64,000 bases of DNA from Deltaproteobacteria bacterium (GCA_016182975.1 JACPFJ010000023.1:88885-152884); one strand, 5' to 3'. Shown: positions 10,290-20,569, counted from the first letter of the stretch. The notes: generated by a model from the letters alone, not told the origin. Numbers and translations: made by a program.

Positions 10290-10332
10290 AAACAAAAAGG
10301 GATGGGTCTTGACGACCCATCCCTTTTTGTTT
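10290..10332. terminator. Bidirectional terminator between ppdK and the chemoreceptor gene
   Basis: A perfect 19-bp stem (10290-10308 with 10314-10332) and a 5-nt loop, with A and T runs at the ends; placed between two convergent genes. Confidence 0.92.
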
Positions 10333-10410
10333 GGCTTATCTCGCTATGGAATCAAAACCGGAAAAACTTAGGGACGTGGAATAAACGGATATTTGTTTGT
10401 TCCGAGTCCC

Positions 10411-11592
10411 TTAAGCCAGTTTGAAGCGGTTCACCATCTGCTGGAGCTCGGTGGCCGACCTGGAGAGCTCCGCCGCCGCCTGCTCCGTCCTTTGTGCCCC
10501 ATTGGCGGCGTCGTTGATCACGTCCGAGATGCGGCGCATGCTCTCGGTAATGTTCATGCTGGTGGCTGACTGTTCTTCCGCTGCCGTGGCCACCTGGGAG
10601 ACATGCTCGATCAGGGGGGCGATGTGCGCCTTGATGGCGCCGATGGCCTGGCTGGAGAGTTGGACATCCTTGGTGCCGCTGCGGACGCTGTTTGCGCTTT
10701 GCTCCATCGAGGTGACCACGTTCTTGACGTCCCCCTGAAGGGAGGCGATGATGGACTGGACTTCCCGCGTGGCCTTGGTCGTACGCTCGGCAAGGCTGCG
10801 GACCTCATCGGCGACAACCGCGAAACCACGCCCCTGATCTCCGGCCCTGGCGGCCTCAATGGCGGCATTCAGGGCAAGGAGGTTGGTCTGATCGGCGATA
10901 TCCCCGATTGCGACCACAATGTCGCCGATACGTTCGGAGTTGGCGCCCAGCGCCTTGACGGCCTCCATGGTGCCGATCACCATCCGCTCGATCTCCCCCA
11001 TCATGGAGGTCATGCTGGAAATGGTTGCTTCACCGCTCTTGGTCGCACTGTTGGTACCGGATGCCTTGTCCGCCATCTCCTGGCAGCTGTGCGAGATGGT
11101 GGCGCTGACGGATGCCATTTCATCCACCGCAGTGGTTATGGCAACGGATTGGCTGGAGGCGTTCCCGGTTCCATCGGCGATCTGCGCCGATGTGGTGCTC
11201 AAAAGTTCGGAAGCGGAGGTGAGATGGCCCGCCGTACCCTGGATTCCGGCTATCATGCTGCGCATGGAACCTTGCAGCTCCTTCATGGCGGAGAGCATCT
11301 TACTGAATTCGTTCCGGCGGAGTATGGTGATCTCCTCGCTCAGGTCGCCGCCGGCCATGGTCTGCAGATACGCGATGGCCCTCTGGATCGGCCTGTTGAT
11401 CGACCAGATGTTGATCCAGCCGAAGATCGCACCGAGGATAATGAAGAGCGGCGTGGAACCGTACTTGATCAGCGGTGACTCGAACTGGGCGGTGAAGCCC
11501 GCTGCGAGGATGCAGAGACTGTAACAGAAACAGAGGGTGGAGAGGCGGAATTTGATGGAACAGTTGAGATACATATTCCAGAGCGCGTTCAT
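10411..11592 (-). CDS. Methyl-accepting chemotaxis protein without a periplasmic sensor domain
   Basis: 393 residues. Two closely spaced hydrophobic segments (about 19-37 and 47-65) leave room for only a tiny periplasmic loop. A HAMP-like linker ([12 protein letters not shown] to RRNEFSKM) and the MCP signalling domain follow, whose hairpin tip reads [31 protein letters not shown]. Signals may be sensed in the membrane, through HAMP or via a partner. The start at 11592 was chosen because GAGGAG lies 6 nt upstream. No CheB/CheR docking pentapeptide is seen at the C-terminus (NRFKLA). Confidence 0.93.
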   Translation of the reverse strand: MNALWNMYLNCSIKFRLSTLCFCYSLCILAAGFTAQFESPLIKYGSTPLFIILGAIFGWINIWSINRPIQRAIAYLQTMAGGDLSEEITILRRNEFSKMLSAMKELQGSMRSMIAGIQGTAGHLTSASELLSTTSAQIADGTGNASSQSVAITTAVDEMASVSATISHSCQEMADKASGTNSATKSGEATISSMTSMMGEIERMVIGTMEAVKALGANSERIGDIVVAIGDIADQTNLLALNAAIEAARAGDQGRGFAVVADEVRSLAERTTKATREVQSIIASLQGDVKNVVTSMEQSANSVRSGTKDVQLSSQAIGAIKAHIAPLIEHVSQVATAAEEQSATSMNITESMRRISDVINDAANGAQRTEQAAAELSRSATELQQMVNRFKLA

Positions 11593-11749
11593 TGTAAGCT
11601 CCTCGCAATAGAGTGCAGGTGAAATTCCCCCCAAAACGCCTTCATTAGCCGCAACGCAATATAACAAATCCTATGATGCTATGCAATAAATCCATCTTTC
11701 GAGTGCACATTATTGTTTTATCACAAACTAGATATGCCGGCGCATTGCC

Positions 11750-13156
11750 TCAGCAGGTTGAGGCATGCTCCAGCGCCCGATGAACCCTCCGGACGGTCTC
11801 AGCGCTACCAAGCGTCTCGATGATCTCGCCGATACCGGGCGCCTGGGTGCCACCCGAAAGGGCGATGCGCAGCGGCTGACCCAACTGGGGCATCTTCCAC
11901 CCCTTCTCGGCGCAAAGATCCTTGAGCAGGGCATCGAACTCGGCTGCCGTACGGGCGGACGTGGTAGCCAGCCTCTCCGCAACCGTCGCGTAGACAGCCA
12001 GCAGGTGCCCCTTTTCGAACTTGGCCATGGCGGTCTCGTCGTAAGCCTCAGGCGCAAGGTAGTAAAAAAGGGCGCCCTCGGCCATTTCTATCAGGGTGCG
12101 GGCACGTTCCTGCAGGGTCTTGACCACTGCGGCGAGCTGCGGTCCGCCGGCACTCGGATCGGCGCCCCGTTCCGCCAGGAACGGGGCCAGCAGCCCGGCA
12201 AGGCGCTGCGGGTCGCCGGTCTTGATGTAGTGCGCGTTCAGCCACAAGAGCTTGTCCGGATTGAAAACGCTGGCAGAGCGGCCGACCTGGGCGATGTCGA
12301 AGGAGGCGATCATCTCCTCGCGCGAGAAGATCTCCTGATCGCCATGACTCCACCCCAGTCGCACCAGGTAATTGACCAGCGCCTCGGGGAGAAGACCCAT
12401 GTCGCGGTAGGCGATCACGCTGGTCGCGCCATGGCGCTTGGAGAGGCGGGCCTTGTCGGCCCCCAGGATCATGGGGACGTGGGCGAACAAGGGAACCGGG
12501 AAGCCGAGCGCCTGGTAGAGCAGGATCTGGCGCGGTGTGTTGTTGACGTGGTCGTCGCCGCGGATGACGTGGGTGATGCGCATGACGGCATCGTCGATCA
12601 CCACGCAGAAGTTGTAGGTGGGGGTGCCGTCGCTGCGCTGGATGATCAGGTCGTCCAGTTCCTCGTTGGGAAAGGTGATGGTCCCCTTGATCTGGTCGTC
12701 GAAGGAGGTCGAGCCATCCTGCGGCGCACGGAAACGGACCACGAAGGGCCTGTCCCCCGGCTGTTCGGTCAGGGTGCGGCACCTGCCGTCGTACTTGGGC
12801 TTGCGCCCCTCCCGCATGGCCAGCTCGCGCCTGGCCTCCAACTCATCGGCCGTGCAGTAGCAACGGTAGGCCTTGTCCAGGTCCACGAGTTTCTGGACAT
12901 AATCCTTGTAGAGCGGAAAGTTTGCCGACTGGTAGAATGGCCCCTCGTCCCAATCCAGCCCGAGCCACTCCATCCCCTGCAGGATGGCGTCCACGGATTC
13001 ACTGGTGGAGCGCTCCACGTCGGTGTCCTCGATGCGCAAAATGAATACGCCGCCATGTTTTCTGGCCATCAACCAGTTGAACAGGGCGGTGCGGGCGCCC
13101 CCAACGTGGAGGTAACCGGTGGGGCTGGGGGCGAAGCGGACGCGAATCCCGGACAT
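11750..13156 (-). CDS. gltX: Glutamate--tRNA ligase
   Basis: 468 residues, a class I aminoacyl-tRNA synthetase charging tRNA with glutamate (and tRNA-Gln if a GatCAB amidotransferase is used). The HIGH-like motif is in [15 protein letters not shown] at the N-terminus, and the KMSKS-like motif is [13 protein letters not shown]-terminal anticodon-binding domain follows. The start at 13156 has AAGGAG at good spacing; the reading frame is open for 60 more codons, but that stretch is not family-like and overlaps the divergent gene. Confidence 0.97.
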   Translation of the reverse strand: MSGIRVRFAPSPTGYLHVGGARTALFNWLMARKHGGVFILRIEDTDVERSTSESVDAILQGMEWLGLDWDEGPFYQSANFPLYKDYVQKLVDLDKAYRCYCTADELEARRELAMREGRKPKYDGRCRTLTEQPGDRPFVVRFRAPQDGSTSFDDQIKGTITFPNEELDDLIIQRSDGTPTYNFCVVIDDAVMRITHVIRGDDHVNNTPRQILLYQALGFPVPLFAHVPMILGADKARLSKRHGATSVIAYRDMGLLPEALVNYLVRLGWSHGDQEIFSREEMIASFDIAQVGRSASVFNPDKLLWLNAHYIKTGDPQRLAGLLAPFLAERGADPSAGGPQLAAVVKTLQERARTLIEMAEGALFYYLAPEAYDETAMAKFEKGHLLAVYATVAERLATTSARTAAEFDALLKDLCAEKGWKMPQLGQPLRIALSGGTQAPGIGEIIETLGSAETVRRVHRALEHASTC

Positions 13157-13330
13157 GCAGCACTCCTTCTTTATTCCAATGGATGATATAATGAATTTGT
13201 ATCCAATCACTATAGCATTGCCGGCTGTTCCGAAAAAGCACTTTCTGCTGCCTGACGCGCCCGCTTCAGGTGTGGACAAGCGCAGCGACGGCATGGTAGA
13301 AGCTGCAATGCGGAAAGGGCGGGAGGGTAT

Positions 13331-15190
13331 ATGCATACCATCGACTCACTCATCAGGGAGAGTTGCGGAAGGTACAGCGACAAGGCGGCGTTGCGCCACA
13401 AGGTAAACGGCGTCTGGCAGGATGTCACCTACGGTGACCTGTGGCTGTTGTCGGACCGCATTGCCGCCGGGCTGATCCGAGCCGGCTTCAAAGCCGGCAA
13501 CCATGCGGCGCTGCTGGCCCCCTCCTCACCCTACTGGGTTGCCGCCTACCTGGGCATCCTCAAGTCCGGTGGGGTTGTGGTACCCATCGACAAGGAGCTC
13601 AAAAGCGGCGAGTTGCGCCATATCCTGACCGACAGCGATACACGGGTCGTCTTTAGCGCCCCTCCCTGTCTCGACCTGCTGCTGGAGATCATCGCGGACA
13701 TCCCCGCCCTGGAAAAGGTCGTCATGCTGACCCCAGCCGTCGCCGGCGCCATCGATCCTCAGATGTCGCGGGCAATGGAGGCGCTGCTGGAAGAGTGGCG
13801 CGACCTGGCAGTCTCTCTCAAGGTGCCTCCGAAACGGACAGAGCGCATCGAGGCGCTGGCGCGCCAGGTGCACCGGCTGTACAGCGCATCGGCCGCCAAG
13901 GGGGAAGAGCGGGAGGCCGTCGACCCCTTCGCCTCCATCGAGACGGTTCGCAAGCAGCTCACCCGCGAGGGAAGGCTTCTGGCGCTGGACGCCTTCTGCC
14001 ACAGCGCCCCGCTGCCCGAAAAACCCAGGCAGCCGCAGGATACGGCGGTGATCCTCTATACCTCCGGCACCACGGGGCGTTCCAAGGGCGCCATGTTGAG
14101 CCACGCCAACATCGTCTCCAACATCCAGGGTGCCATCGGCCACCTGGGCTTGGACGCATCTATTCACACCCTCTCGTTTCTGCCGATCAATCACGTCTTC
14201 GAGCAGGTCTGCGGTGTCCTCTTGCCGCTCGTACTGGGTGGCACGGTCTCGTTTTGCGAATCCCTGAAAAAGCTGGGAGAGAACCTGGCCGAGGTCCGGC
14301 CGACCTTCCTGCTGGGGGTGCCGGCGGTCTACCGCATGGTGCTTGACCGGATCATGAAAGGGATTGGCGCGCGGAGGCTCTCCCGCATTCTCTTCTCCCT
14401 CCCGCTGACGCGCCCCCTGGTAACCGCCAAGGTGCGCCGGGCCTTCGGCTCGGGCACGATCTTCATCAGCGGCGGGGCCGCCCTGGACCCGGCCATCGCC
14501 GAGGGTCTGACCAGGCTTGGTCTGACAATCTACCAGGGGTACGGCATCACCGAGACGTCTCCCATCATCAGCGCCGAACAGCCCGGGGCCACGCGGCCGG
14601 GCAGCGTGGGACGTCTGCTGCATGGCGTAGAGGTGCGGATCGACAGCCCCAACGAGGAGCAGGTGGGAGAGATCCTGGTCAAGGGGCCGAACGTCATGCA
14701 GGGGTACTACAAGAAACCCCAAGCCACGGCAGAGGTGCTGGCGGAGGGGTGGTACCGCAGCGGCGACCTGGGCAGGCTCGACGCTGACGGTTTCCTGACG
14801 ATCTGCGGCCGGGTCAAGAACCTGATCGTCACCCCCAACGGCAAGAACGTCTACCCGGAGGAGGTGGAGAACGAGCTGCTGAAGAGCCCCTTCATCGCCG
14901 AGGTCATGGTCTACGGCCACAGGATAGGTCCGGCGGCCGAGGAGGTGCATGCGATCATCTATCCCGACCAGGAGGCGCTGGATAACTACTGCCGCAGCCG
15001 GGGGGCCTGCCCCATGAACGAGGGGGACGTGGAGGCGCTGTTGCGGGCTGAGGTCCAGGCGGCCTGCGGCGCGCTGGCCGATTACAAACGGGTGCGCCGC
15101 TTCACAGTCCGCGAGGACGAGTTCCCCAAGACCACCACCCGCAAGATCAAGCGCTTCGAGGTGGAGGCGAGCATATCCACCGGGAATTGA
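13331..15190 (+). CDS. Long-chain acyl-CoA ligase (AMP-forming)
   Basis: 619 residues of the ANL superfamily, activating a fatty acid with ATP to an acyl-adenylate and then to acyl-CoA. The P-loop [13 protein letters not shown] (about 239-251), the YGITETSP motif (about 403-410) and the GRVKNLIV hinge (about 493-500) are present. A roughly 50-residue insertion (about 150-215) rich in charged residues lies before the P-loop. Chain-length specificity cannot be read from sequence. It is single and diverges from gltX. Confidence 0.92.
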   Translation: MHTIDSLIRESCGRYSDKAALRHKVNGVWQDVTYGDLWLLSDRIAAGLIRAGFKAGNHAALLAPSSPYWVAAYLGILKSGGVVVPIDKELKSGELRHILTDSDTRVVFSAPPCLDLLLEIIADIPALEKVVMLTPAVAGAIDPQMSRAMEALLEEWRDLAVSLKVPPKRTERIEALARQVHRLYSASAAKGEEREAVDPFASIETVRKQLTREGRLLALDAFCHSAPLPEKPRQPQDTAVILYTSGTTGRSKGAMLSHANIVSNIQGAIGHLGLDASIHTLSFLPINHVFEQVCGVLLPLVLGGTVSFCESLKKLGENLAEVRPTFLLGVPAVYRMVLDRIMKGIGARRLSRILFSLPLTRPLVTAKVRRAFGSGTIFISGGAALDPAIAEGLTRLGLTIYQGYGITETSPIISAEQPGATRPGSVGRLLHGVEVRIDSPNEEQVGEILVKGPNVMQGYYKKPQATAEVLAEGWYRSGDLGRLDADGFLTICGRVKNLIVTPNGKNVYPEEVENELLKSPFIAEVMVYGHRIGPAAEEVHAIIYPDQEALDNYCRSRGACPMNEGDVEALLRAEVQAACGALADYKRVRRFTVREDEFPKTTTRKIKRFEVEASISTGN

Positions 15191-15194
15191 TCAA

Positions 15195-16136
15195 CTACCC
15201 CACCCGGCACCCCTGCCAGGTACCCCGTCTTGTCAATTCGTTGACTATCGCAAACCACATCTGGTTGTTCTTCAGCCCCCACTGGGGCGCCACGCGGATC
15301 GCCAGCGGGGCCGAACCGTAAAGGCGCTGGACGGTGATCCGCGCCGGGAGGCGCTCCAGGAAGTCGGCCGCGACCGCCACGTACTCCGGAAGCGTCAGCG
15401 GCGTGAACCCGCCGTGTCGGTGCATCTCGGCCAGCCCGGTCCCCTCCACGGCGTGCAACTGGTGCAGCTTGACCGAGTCGATCGCTAGGGAGGCGAGAAG
15501 GTCCGCCGTCTTCAGGAACTCCGTTGCGGTCTCGCCGGGGAAGCCGTAGATCAGGTGCGCGCAGATGTCAATATTCCGACCCGCCGCCCGCTCCACGGCC
15601 GACACGAAATCCTCCAGGGTGTGCCCGCGGTTGATGCGCGTCAATATATCGTCGTCCATGGACTGCAACCCCAGCTCCAGGCAGACGTAATGCGTCCGGG
15701 CGATCTCCGTCAACAGCTCCAGGGCCTCGTCGGAGAGGGCGTCGGGGCGGGTGCCGACCGAGATGCCGAGCACGTCCGGGTGGTCCAGGGCGCGGCGGTA
15801 GAGCCCGGACAGGTGTTCCACCGAGCCATAGGTGTTGGTGTACTTCTGGAAGTAGATGATGAATTTCTGCGAGCCGAGTCGCCGGCGGTGGTAGGCCATC
15901 CCTGCTGCCATCTGCTCTTCAATGGGTATGACCGGCTGGGTCTCCCTGGGGGAAAAAGAGACGTTGTTGCAGTAGATGCAGCCGCCGGTCCCCTTGCTGC
16001 CGTCGCGGTTGGGGCAGGTGAAACCGGCGTCCACGTTGACCTTGCTGACCCGGCAGCCGAAACGGCGGCGCAGGTAGTGGCCGTAGGAGTGGATGCGCAG
16101 TTGTGGATGGATGGTCTCGTCAGGGATTGATGGCAT
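15195..16136 (-). CDS. Radical SAM protein, TIGR01212 family (YhcC-like)
   Basis: 313 residues. The iron-sulfur motif is CPNRDGSKGTGGCIYC (Cys-x11-Cys-x2-Cys), and HLIYGFPGE is the radical SAM signature segment later on. The family is widespread and its reaction is not firmly known. The gene overlaps the end of thiE by 17 nt, so it is the last gene of the thiS-thiG-thiE unit and probably under the same TPP riboswitch; a link to thiamine is only suggested by that. An ATG at 16145 is an alternative start. Confidence 0.9.
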   Translation of the reverse strand: MPSIPDETIHPQLRIHSYGHYLRRRFGCRVSKVNVDAGFTCPNRDGSKGTGGCIYCNNVSFSPRETQPVIPIEEQMAAGMAYHRRRLGSQKFIIYFQKYTNTYGSVEHLSGLYRRALDHPDVLGISVGTRPDALSDEALELLTEIARTHYVCLELGLQSMDDDILTRINRGHTLEDFVSAVERAAGRNIDICAHLIYGFPGETATEFLKTADLLASLAIDSVKLHQLHAVEGTGLAEMHRHGGFTPLTLPEYVAVAADFLERLPARITVQRLYGSAPLAIRVAPQWGLKNNQMWFAIVNELTRRGTWQGCRVG

Positions 16137-16761
16137 GCTCTTCAATGGCTCGAAGCAGGGATTGGGCGGCGGCCCGCGGGTCGGGGACCGCCATGACGGC
16201 CGAGATCAGGGCGATGCCGCTGGCCCCTGCCGCCATGACCGCGGCGATATTGTCCCGTTTTATCCCCCCCAGGGCGAAGACCGGGATGGCCAGGGCCGCA
16301 GCGGCCGCCCGCAGCGCTTCCGGGCCGAGCGGCGCGCCGTAGGCCGCCTTGGATGGGGTGTAATAAACAGGGCCGAAGGTGACGAAGTCAGCGCCGTCCG
16401 CCTCGGCCCGCACGGCCTCGTCTACGGCGTGGGCCGAGTAGCCGATCAGGTGCCGCGGACCCAGCAGCCGGCGCGCCGCGGCCACCGGCAGGCCGTCCTT
16501 GCCGAGATGTACGCCGTCGGCCTCCACGGCCAGGGCGATGTCCGGGCGGTCGTTGATGATGAGCCGCGCCCCGTACTCACGGGTGATGCGCCGCAGTTCC
16601 GCGGCCAGGGCGTAAAGCTCGCCGCCGGGGAGGTCCTTTTCCCTGAGTTGCAGCGCCCGCACGCCCCCTTCCAGGGCTTGTCGCACGACCGACTGCAGGG
16701 GACGACCGCCGGTCTGGCGGCGGTCAGTGATCAGGTAGATGGGAAAATCTATAGTCGGCAT
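16120..16761 (-). CDS. thiE: Thiamine-phosphate synthase
   Basis: 213 residues, a TIM-barrel enzyme that joins HMP-pyrophosphate and the thiazole phosphate carboxylate to thiamine monophosphate. Typical segments are YLITDR near the N-terminus, LQLREKD, LIINDRPDIA and DGVHLGKDGLP, followed by GYSAH and the phosphate-binding ALGGI. It lies 52 nt after thiG and overlaps the next gene. Confidence 0.95.
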   Translation of the reverse strand: MPTIDFPIYLITDRRQTGGRPLQSVVRQALEGGVRALQLREKDLPGGELYALAAELRRITREYGARLIINDRPDIALAVEADGVHLGKDGLPVAAARRLLGPRHLIGYSAHAVDEAVRAEADGADFVTFGPVYYTPSKAAYGAPLGPEALRAAAAALAIPVFALGGIKRDNIAAVMAAGASGIALISAVMAVPDPRAAAQSLLRAIEEHAINP

Positions 16762-16813
16762 GTTTTGGACACGCAGGGGGGAGGCGCTGCCTCGCCCGCA
16801 GGTGGCTGCCCCA

Positions 16814-17596
16814 TCAGGCCAGCAGCCCCTCTATGGGGCTGGATGCGTTGGCGTAGAGCTTCCTCGGGATGCGGCCGGCCTTATAGGAGAGGCGGCCGGC
16901 GATGATTGCCAGCTTCATGGCCTCTGCCATGGCGATCGGGTCCCGGGCGCCGGCGATGGCGGTATTCATCAGCACACCGTCGCAGCCGAGCTCCATGGCG
17001 ATGGCCGCGTCGGAGGCGGAACCGACGCCGGCGTCCACGATGACCGGCACCTTGACCGTCTCCAGGATGATCCTGATGTTGTAGGGGTTGCGGATGCCGA
17101 GACCGCTGCCGATGGGCGCGCCCAGCGGCATCACCGCCGCGCAGCCGATGTCCTCCAGCTTGCGGCACATGATCACGTCGTCGCTGGTGTAGGGAAGCAC
17201 GGTGAAGCCCTCCTTGACCAGTATTCTGGCCGCCTTGAGCAGTTCCTCGTTGTCAGGGAAGAGGGTCTTTTCGTCTCCCAGGACCTCCAGCTTGACGAAA
17301 TCCGAGAGCCCGGCCTCGCGTGCCAGGCGGCAGGTGCGCACGGCGTCGTCGGCCGTGTAGCAGCCGGCGGTATTGGGGAGCAGGGTGTAGCGCTTGGGGT
17401 CGATGTAATCCAGAAGCGACTCTTGGCTTCGGTCGGAGATATTGACCCGCCGCACGGCCACGGTGATGATCTCGGCCCCCGAGACCTCCAGGGCCTGGGC
17501 CATCTGCTGGAAGCTGGCGTACTTGCCGGTTCCCACCATCAGGCGGGAGTTGAATTCACGCCCGGCGATGATCAGTTTGTCGTTTTGGATGGACAT
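16814..17596 (-). CDS. thiG: Thiazole synthase
   Basis: 260 residues, TIM barrel. ThiG forms the thiazole ring from deoxyxylulose phosphate, dehydroglycine or glycine imine, and sulfur delivered by ThiS thiocarboxylate. FVKLEVLGD holds the Schiff-base lysine region; PLGAPIGSG and [12 protein letters not shown] are the phosphate-binding loops. The gene itself is intact, but its sulfur donor gene immediately upstream (thiS) is broken, so function here would need a ThiS from elsewhere. Confidence 0.95.
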   Translation of the reverse strand: MSIQNDKLIIAGREFNSRLMVGTGKYASFQQMAQALEVSGAEIITVAVRRVNISDRSQESLLDYIDPKRYTLLPNTAGCYTADDAVRTCRLAREAGLSDFVKLEVLGDEKTLFPDNEELLKAARILVKEGFTVLPYTSDDVIMCRKLEDIGCAAVMPLGAPIGSGLGIRNPYNIRIILETVKVPVIVDAGVGSASDAAIAMELGCDGVLMNTAIAGARDPIAMAEAMKLAIIAGRLSYKAGRIPRKLYANASSPIEGLLA

Positions 17597-17630
17597 ATCG
17601 TGATTATCTCCTCTACAGTTTTGTGCCCAC

Positions 17631-17722
17631 AGGTTAACATCAAGGTTGAGGGTAAGGTTGAGGTTGAGAAATGGCCTTCAGGACGCTTATTCTTGACCTT
17701 AACCCCAGCCTCAACCTGTTTC
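17631..17722. repeat. Inverted repeat of 6-nt units (GGTTGAG/GGTTAAG type) between thiS and thiG
   Basis: The left part (17643-17669) repeats AGGTTGAGG/GGTAAGG-like units, and the right part (17692-17719) carries the complementary CTTGACC/CTCAACC units, so the RNA can fold into an imperfect hairpin. One of about twelve such elements in the window. Confidence 0.7.
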
Positions 17723-17879
17723 TCATCCTCCGCCCACAAAGTGGACGATCTCGATCCTGTCCCCCGCTGAGAGGACGTGGGTTTCATGGGCCGCTTTCGG
17801 GACGATGTCGAGGTTCCCCTCCACCGACGGTACTGTTGTCCCTGATATCGGCGGCGTCACCATTCAGTCTGACCAGCAT
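17723..17879 (-). pseudogene. thiS: Broken thiS (thiamine biosynthesis sulfur carrier)
   Basis: The first frame starts MLVRLNGDAADIRDNSTV, a normal ThiS beginning, then runs out of frame and stops. The ThiS C-terminus, ending EIVHFVGGG at the stop codon (17723-17725), is present in another frame, beginning near VEGNLDIVP. From ATG to stop is 157 nt, against about 201 nt for a usual 66-codon ThiS, so about 44 nt are missing, which removes the central helix and shifts the frame. The C-terminal GlyGly, where sulfur is attached, is intact but cannot be joined to the N-terminus. The riboswitch and terminator upstream look intact. Confidence 0.8.
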
Positions 17880-17896
17880 GTCTGCCTCCACAAACG

Positions 17897-17918
17897 GAAA
17901 AAGCCGCGAAAGCGGCTT
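17897..17918 (-). terminator. Expression-platform terminator of the TPP riboswitch
   Basis: On the minus strand AAGCCGC-TTTC-GCGGCTT followed by a short T run, located between the TPP aptamer and thiS. It probably forms when TPP is bound. Confidence 0.75.
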
Positions 17919-17935
17919 GTGAATGTTCGTCGGTT

Positions 17936-18019
17936 GCGCTTCCCTACGCCGGCATTACCCGGATCAGGTACTAAGGGTCGCGGCCATGATGCCGCTCTCA
18001 GTCGAAACTCCCCCAGCGT
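17936..18019 (-). promoter_or_regulatory. TPP riboswitch (THI element)
   Basis: On the minus strand the conserved landmarks appear in order: CTGAGAG, GACCCTT, ACCTGATC, GGGTAATGCC and GCGTAGGGA. These are the THI-box consensus blocks that bind thiamine pyrophosphate. It controls the thiS-thiG-thiE-radical SAM unit. The AT-rich 18020-18292 stretch upstream has no gene that I can support. Confidence 0.95.
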
Positions 18020-18292
18020 TTTCTTTCTAGATAACCTAGATTATTAACTTCACCCTGTCAATCGAATTTATCCGGCGGCAAGGGCGGCTGGATGTAAAGA
18101 TTGCATGCCGTAATCAAAATCCTTATCGTTTGACGGGTCTTTGTGGTATAGTTCTCGCATTCTTTTCAAATGCGCTTCTTGGCGCCCATGCCGCCGAATC
18201 GGCCTTTAATCCGGTGCGGACCATTTCCAGCGTTGTCTCAGGTGAATATTCGCCAGGGATATCATCCAGGCCTGTGAGGTGCTGAAATCAGA

Positions 18293-19384
18293 ATGTGCAA
18301 GAAGATCTTCATCGCCGCCACCGGCCAGAACTGCGGCAAGACCACAGTCAGCCTGTCGCTGATGCACCTTGCGGCCAAAAAATACAAACGGGTCGGGTTC
18401 ATGAAGCCGATCGGTCCAAAGTGCGTCGAATTCAACGGACATCTCGTCGACAAGGACGCCGCCATGTTCGCCAGCGTCTTTGGCGCTGAGGAGGATGTGG
18501 CGCTCATGTCCCCCATGACACTGACTACAGGCACGACCTGCCGCTTCCTGGACGGGGAGGTCGATCTGGCCGCGCCCCGCAAGGCGATCCTGGCGGCTTG
18601 CGCGGAATTGGAGCGTAAATACGACTTCCTGATCATCGAGGGGGCCGGACATGGCGGCGTCGGCGCGGTGGTCGGGGCCAATAACGCCAAGGTAGCCAAG
18701 ATGCTGGACGCCCCCGTGCTGATGGTTTCCGGCGGCGGCATCGGCAACGTGATCGATGCCGTTGAACTCAACCTGGCCCTGTACGAGCGTGAAAAGGCCG
18801 AGGTTAGGGTCATCATGGCCAACAAGCTGGTAGCCGCCAAGCGGGAACACTCGCTAGGCTATCTCGGGAAGGCCTTTTCCGGCAGCGGCATCCTGGTAAC
18901 CAGCGCCTTCGATTATACGCCCGTCCTGGCCGACCCGACCCTGCAGCACGTGGCCGACCTGCTCGGGTTGCCGCTGCGCGGCGATCAGAGCGAACGAAGC
19001 CGCATCTGCCACACCATTCAACTTGGGGCGGCCTCATCCCAGAGGGTCATCGACAGCCTGGAGGACTCCACGCTCCTGATTGTCACCAGTTCCCGTGACG
19101 AGCTGCTGGTGACCGCCTCGTCGCTGCACCATATCCCGGAATTCAGAAGGCGGCTGGCAGGCATGGTCATTGCCGGACACGTAGCGGTCTCCGAGATCAC
19201 CCAACGGATCATCGACGACAGCAACATCCCCTATATCCGTATCGAGGAGACATCATCGGTGATATTCTCCCGTCTGAAGGAGCACGTCTCCAAGATCGGG
19301 CCGGATGATGAGGAAAAGATAGCACTGATCAACTCCATGGCCGAGCATTACATCGATTTCGCGGCTATCGACGCCATGCTCTGA
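18293..19384 (+). CDS. P-loop (BioD-like) NTPase with DRTGG domain
   Basis: 363 residues. The N-terminal domain (1-215) is a dethiobiotin-synthetase-like NTPase with Walker A AATGQNCGKTT (8-18) and the IIEGAGHGGVGAVV segment. The C-terminal half (about 230-345) matches the DRTGG-type regulatory domain. This pairing resembles the N-terminal part of long phosphotransacetylases but lacks the catalytic Pta domain. Function is unknown; a nucleotide-sensing or regulatory role is likely. It is followed by flbD-motA-motB but separated by a probable promoter. Confidence 0.8.
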   Translation: MCKKIFIAATGQNCGKTTVSLSLMHLAAKKYKRVGFMKPIGPKCVEFNGHLVDKDAAMFASVFGAEEDVALMSPMTLTTGTTCRFLDGEVDLAAPRKAILAACAELERKYDFLIIEGAGHGGVGAVVGANNAKVAKMLDAPVLMVSGGGIGNVIDAVELNLALYEREKAEVRVIMANKLVAAKREHSLGYLGKAFSGSGILVTSAFDYTPVLADPTLQHVADLLGLPLRGDQSERSRICHTIQLGAASSQRVIDSLEDSTLLIVTSSRDELLVTASSLHHIPEFRRRLAGMVIAGHVAVSEITQRIIDDSNIPYIRIEETSSVIFSRLKEHVSKIGPDDEEKIALINSMAEHYIDFAAIDAML

Positions 19385-19427
19385 GATCCCCCTTAGCGGG
19401 TCAAGGGGAGAAAATGGCAAATTTTTC

Positions 19428-19456
19428 TTGACCTTACGTCTTTTTTGCTATTTATA
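19428..19456 (+). promoter_or_regulatory. Candidate promoter for flbD-motA-motB
   Basis: TTGACC (19428-19433), 17-nt spacer, TTTATA (19451-19456), about 30 nt before the flbD start codon. Confidence 0.45.
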
Positions 19457-19486
19457 GGCAGATATTCGGTTTTCCAAGGTGACTGC

Positions 19487-19810
19487 ATGATTTTTCTAAC
19501 TCGCATGGACAAACAGCAGATGTACATCAACCCCGACCACATCGTCAGTGTCGAAGAGACCCCCGACACCGTCATCACCCTCTTTAACGGCCATCACTTC
19601 ATCGTACGGGAGCGGGCCGAGGTGATCATCGCCAGGATAGTAGCCTTCCGCGCCAGGGTCATCCGCCGTGCAGGGGTTCAGACGGGCAGAAAATACCTCG
19701 CCAGGCCCAAGCGGAGCCTGTTCGCCGAGGTTACGCGCGACCATGAGGGATCGTGTCCGGTTGGACGCGACAAACAGCTCCATGCGCCATTTCATGCCCA
19801 GGACCTCTAG
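19487..19810 (+). CDS. flbD: FlbD family flagellar protein
   Basis: 107 residues. The first 60 residues match the short FlbD family (MIFLTRMDKQQMYINPDHIVSVEETPDT-like start, then FNGHHFIVRE), which is usually encoded next to motA. The tail of about 45 residues is basic and not obviously conserved. The start at 19487 has AAGGTGA upstream. The exact role in flagellar assembly is not settled for the family. motA starts 3 nt after its stop. Confidence 0.85.
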   Translation: MIFLTRMDKQQMYINPDHIVSVEETPDTVITLFNGHHFIVRERAEVIIARIVAFRARVIRRAGVQTGRKYLARPKRSLFAEVTRDHEGSCPVGRDKQLHAPFHAQDL

Positions 19811-19813
19811 CAG

Positions 19814-20560
19814 ATGGATATAGCGACCATAATAGGCATTGTCATGGGCTTCGGCGCCATCTTCGGCGGCGCCGCGCTCGAAGGTCTGCACATCACGGCA
19901 CTTATCCAGCCAACCGCGGCCATGATCGTGCTCGGCGGCACCTTCGGCGCCACCTTCATCAGCTTCCCCCTCCCCGCCGTCATCAAGGCCTTCAAGGACT
20001 TCAAAATCGCCGTCCTCCCCCCCATGGTCGATCACGAGGCGGTGGTCAAGGACATCATCAACTACGCCACCAAGGCCCGCCGTAACGGCCTCATCTCCCT
20101 GGAGCAGGAGGCCCAGTCGGCCAAGGACCCCTTCATAAAGAAGGGGATCTCGCTGGTGGTGGACGGCATCGACCCCCAGAAGCTGCGGGAGACGCTGGAG
20201 GCCGACATCATGGCCTACGAGGATCACGCCAAGCACTCGGTCGAGTTCTACGAGTGCGCCGGGGGGTATGCCCCCACGATTGGTATCATCGGCGCGGTAC
20301 TCGGCCTGATCCACGTCATGAGCAACCTGTCCGATACCTCCAAGCTGGGGGCAGGCATCGCCGTGGCCTTCGTGGCCACCATCTACGGCCTGATGACCGC
20401 CAATATCATCTGTCTCCCTGTCGGCAGCAAGCTGAAGATCCGCATGAAGGAGGAGATCCTCCGGCGGGTCATGATCCTGGAGGGGCTGATCGCCATCCAG
20501 AACGGCGAGAATCCCCACTTCATCGAGCAGAAGCTCAAGGCCTTCGTGGGCGGCCACTGA
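19814..20560 (+). CDS. motA: Flagellar motor stator protein MotA
   Basis: 248 residues with four membrane helices: two at the N-terminus (about 2-20 and 28-50), then a large cytoplasmic loop with charged residues, and two more (about 148-175 and 180-200). MotA forms the ring around MotB in the proton-driven stator. The sequence APTIGIIGAVLGLIHVM is the conserved third helix. It lies between flbD and motB. Confidence 0.95.
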   Translation: MDIATIIGIVMGFGAIFGGAALEGLHITALIQPTAAMIVLGGTFGATFISFPLPAVIKAFKDFKIAVLPPMVDHEAVVKDIINYATKARRNGLISLEQEAQSAKDPFIKKGISLVVDGIDPQKLRETLEADIMAYEDHAKHSVEFYECAGGYAPTIGIIGAVLGLIHVMSNLSDTSKLGAGIAVAFVATIYGLMTANIICLPVGSKLKIRMKEEILRRVMILEGLIAIQNGENPHFIEQKLKAFVGGH

Positions 20561-20569
20561 TACCTTGCC

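Noticed and set aside
7541..10291. Long antisense reading frames, for example 916 codons opposite ppdK, 778 codons opposite glpD-proA and 646 codons opposite nifEN
   Set aside because: They mirror strongly conserved genes, have low-complexity His/Gly/Ala-rich translations, lack ribosome sites and arise from GC-rich codon use on the other strand.
17723..17879. Programmed frameshift to produce ThiS
   Set aside because: There is no slippery sequence at the junction and about 14-15 central residues are missing, so shifting frame would not restore the fold.
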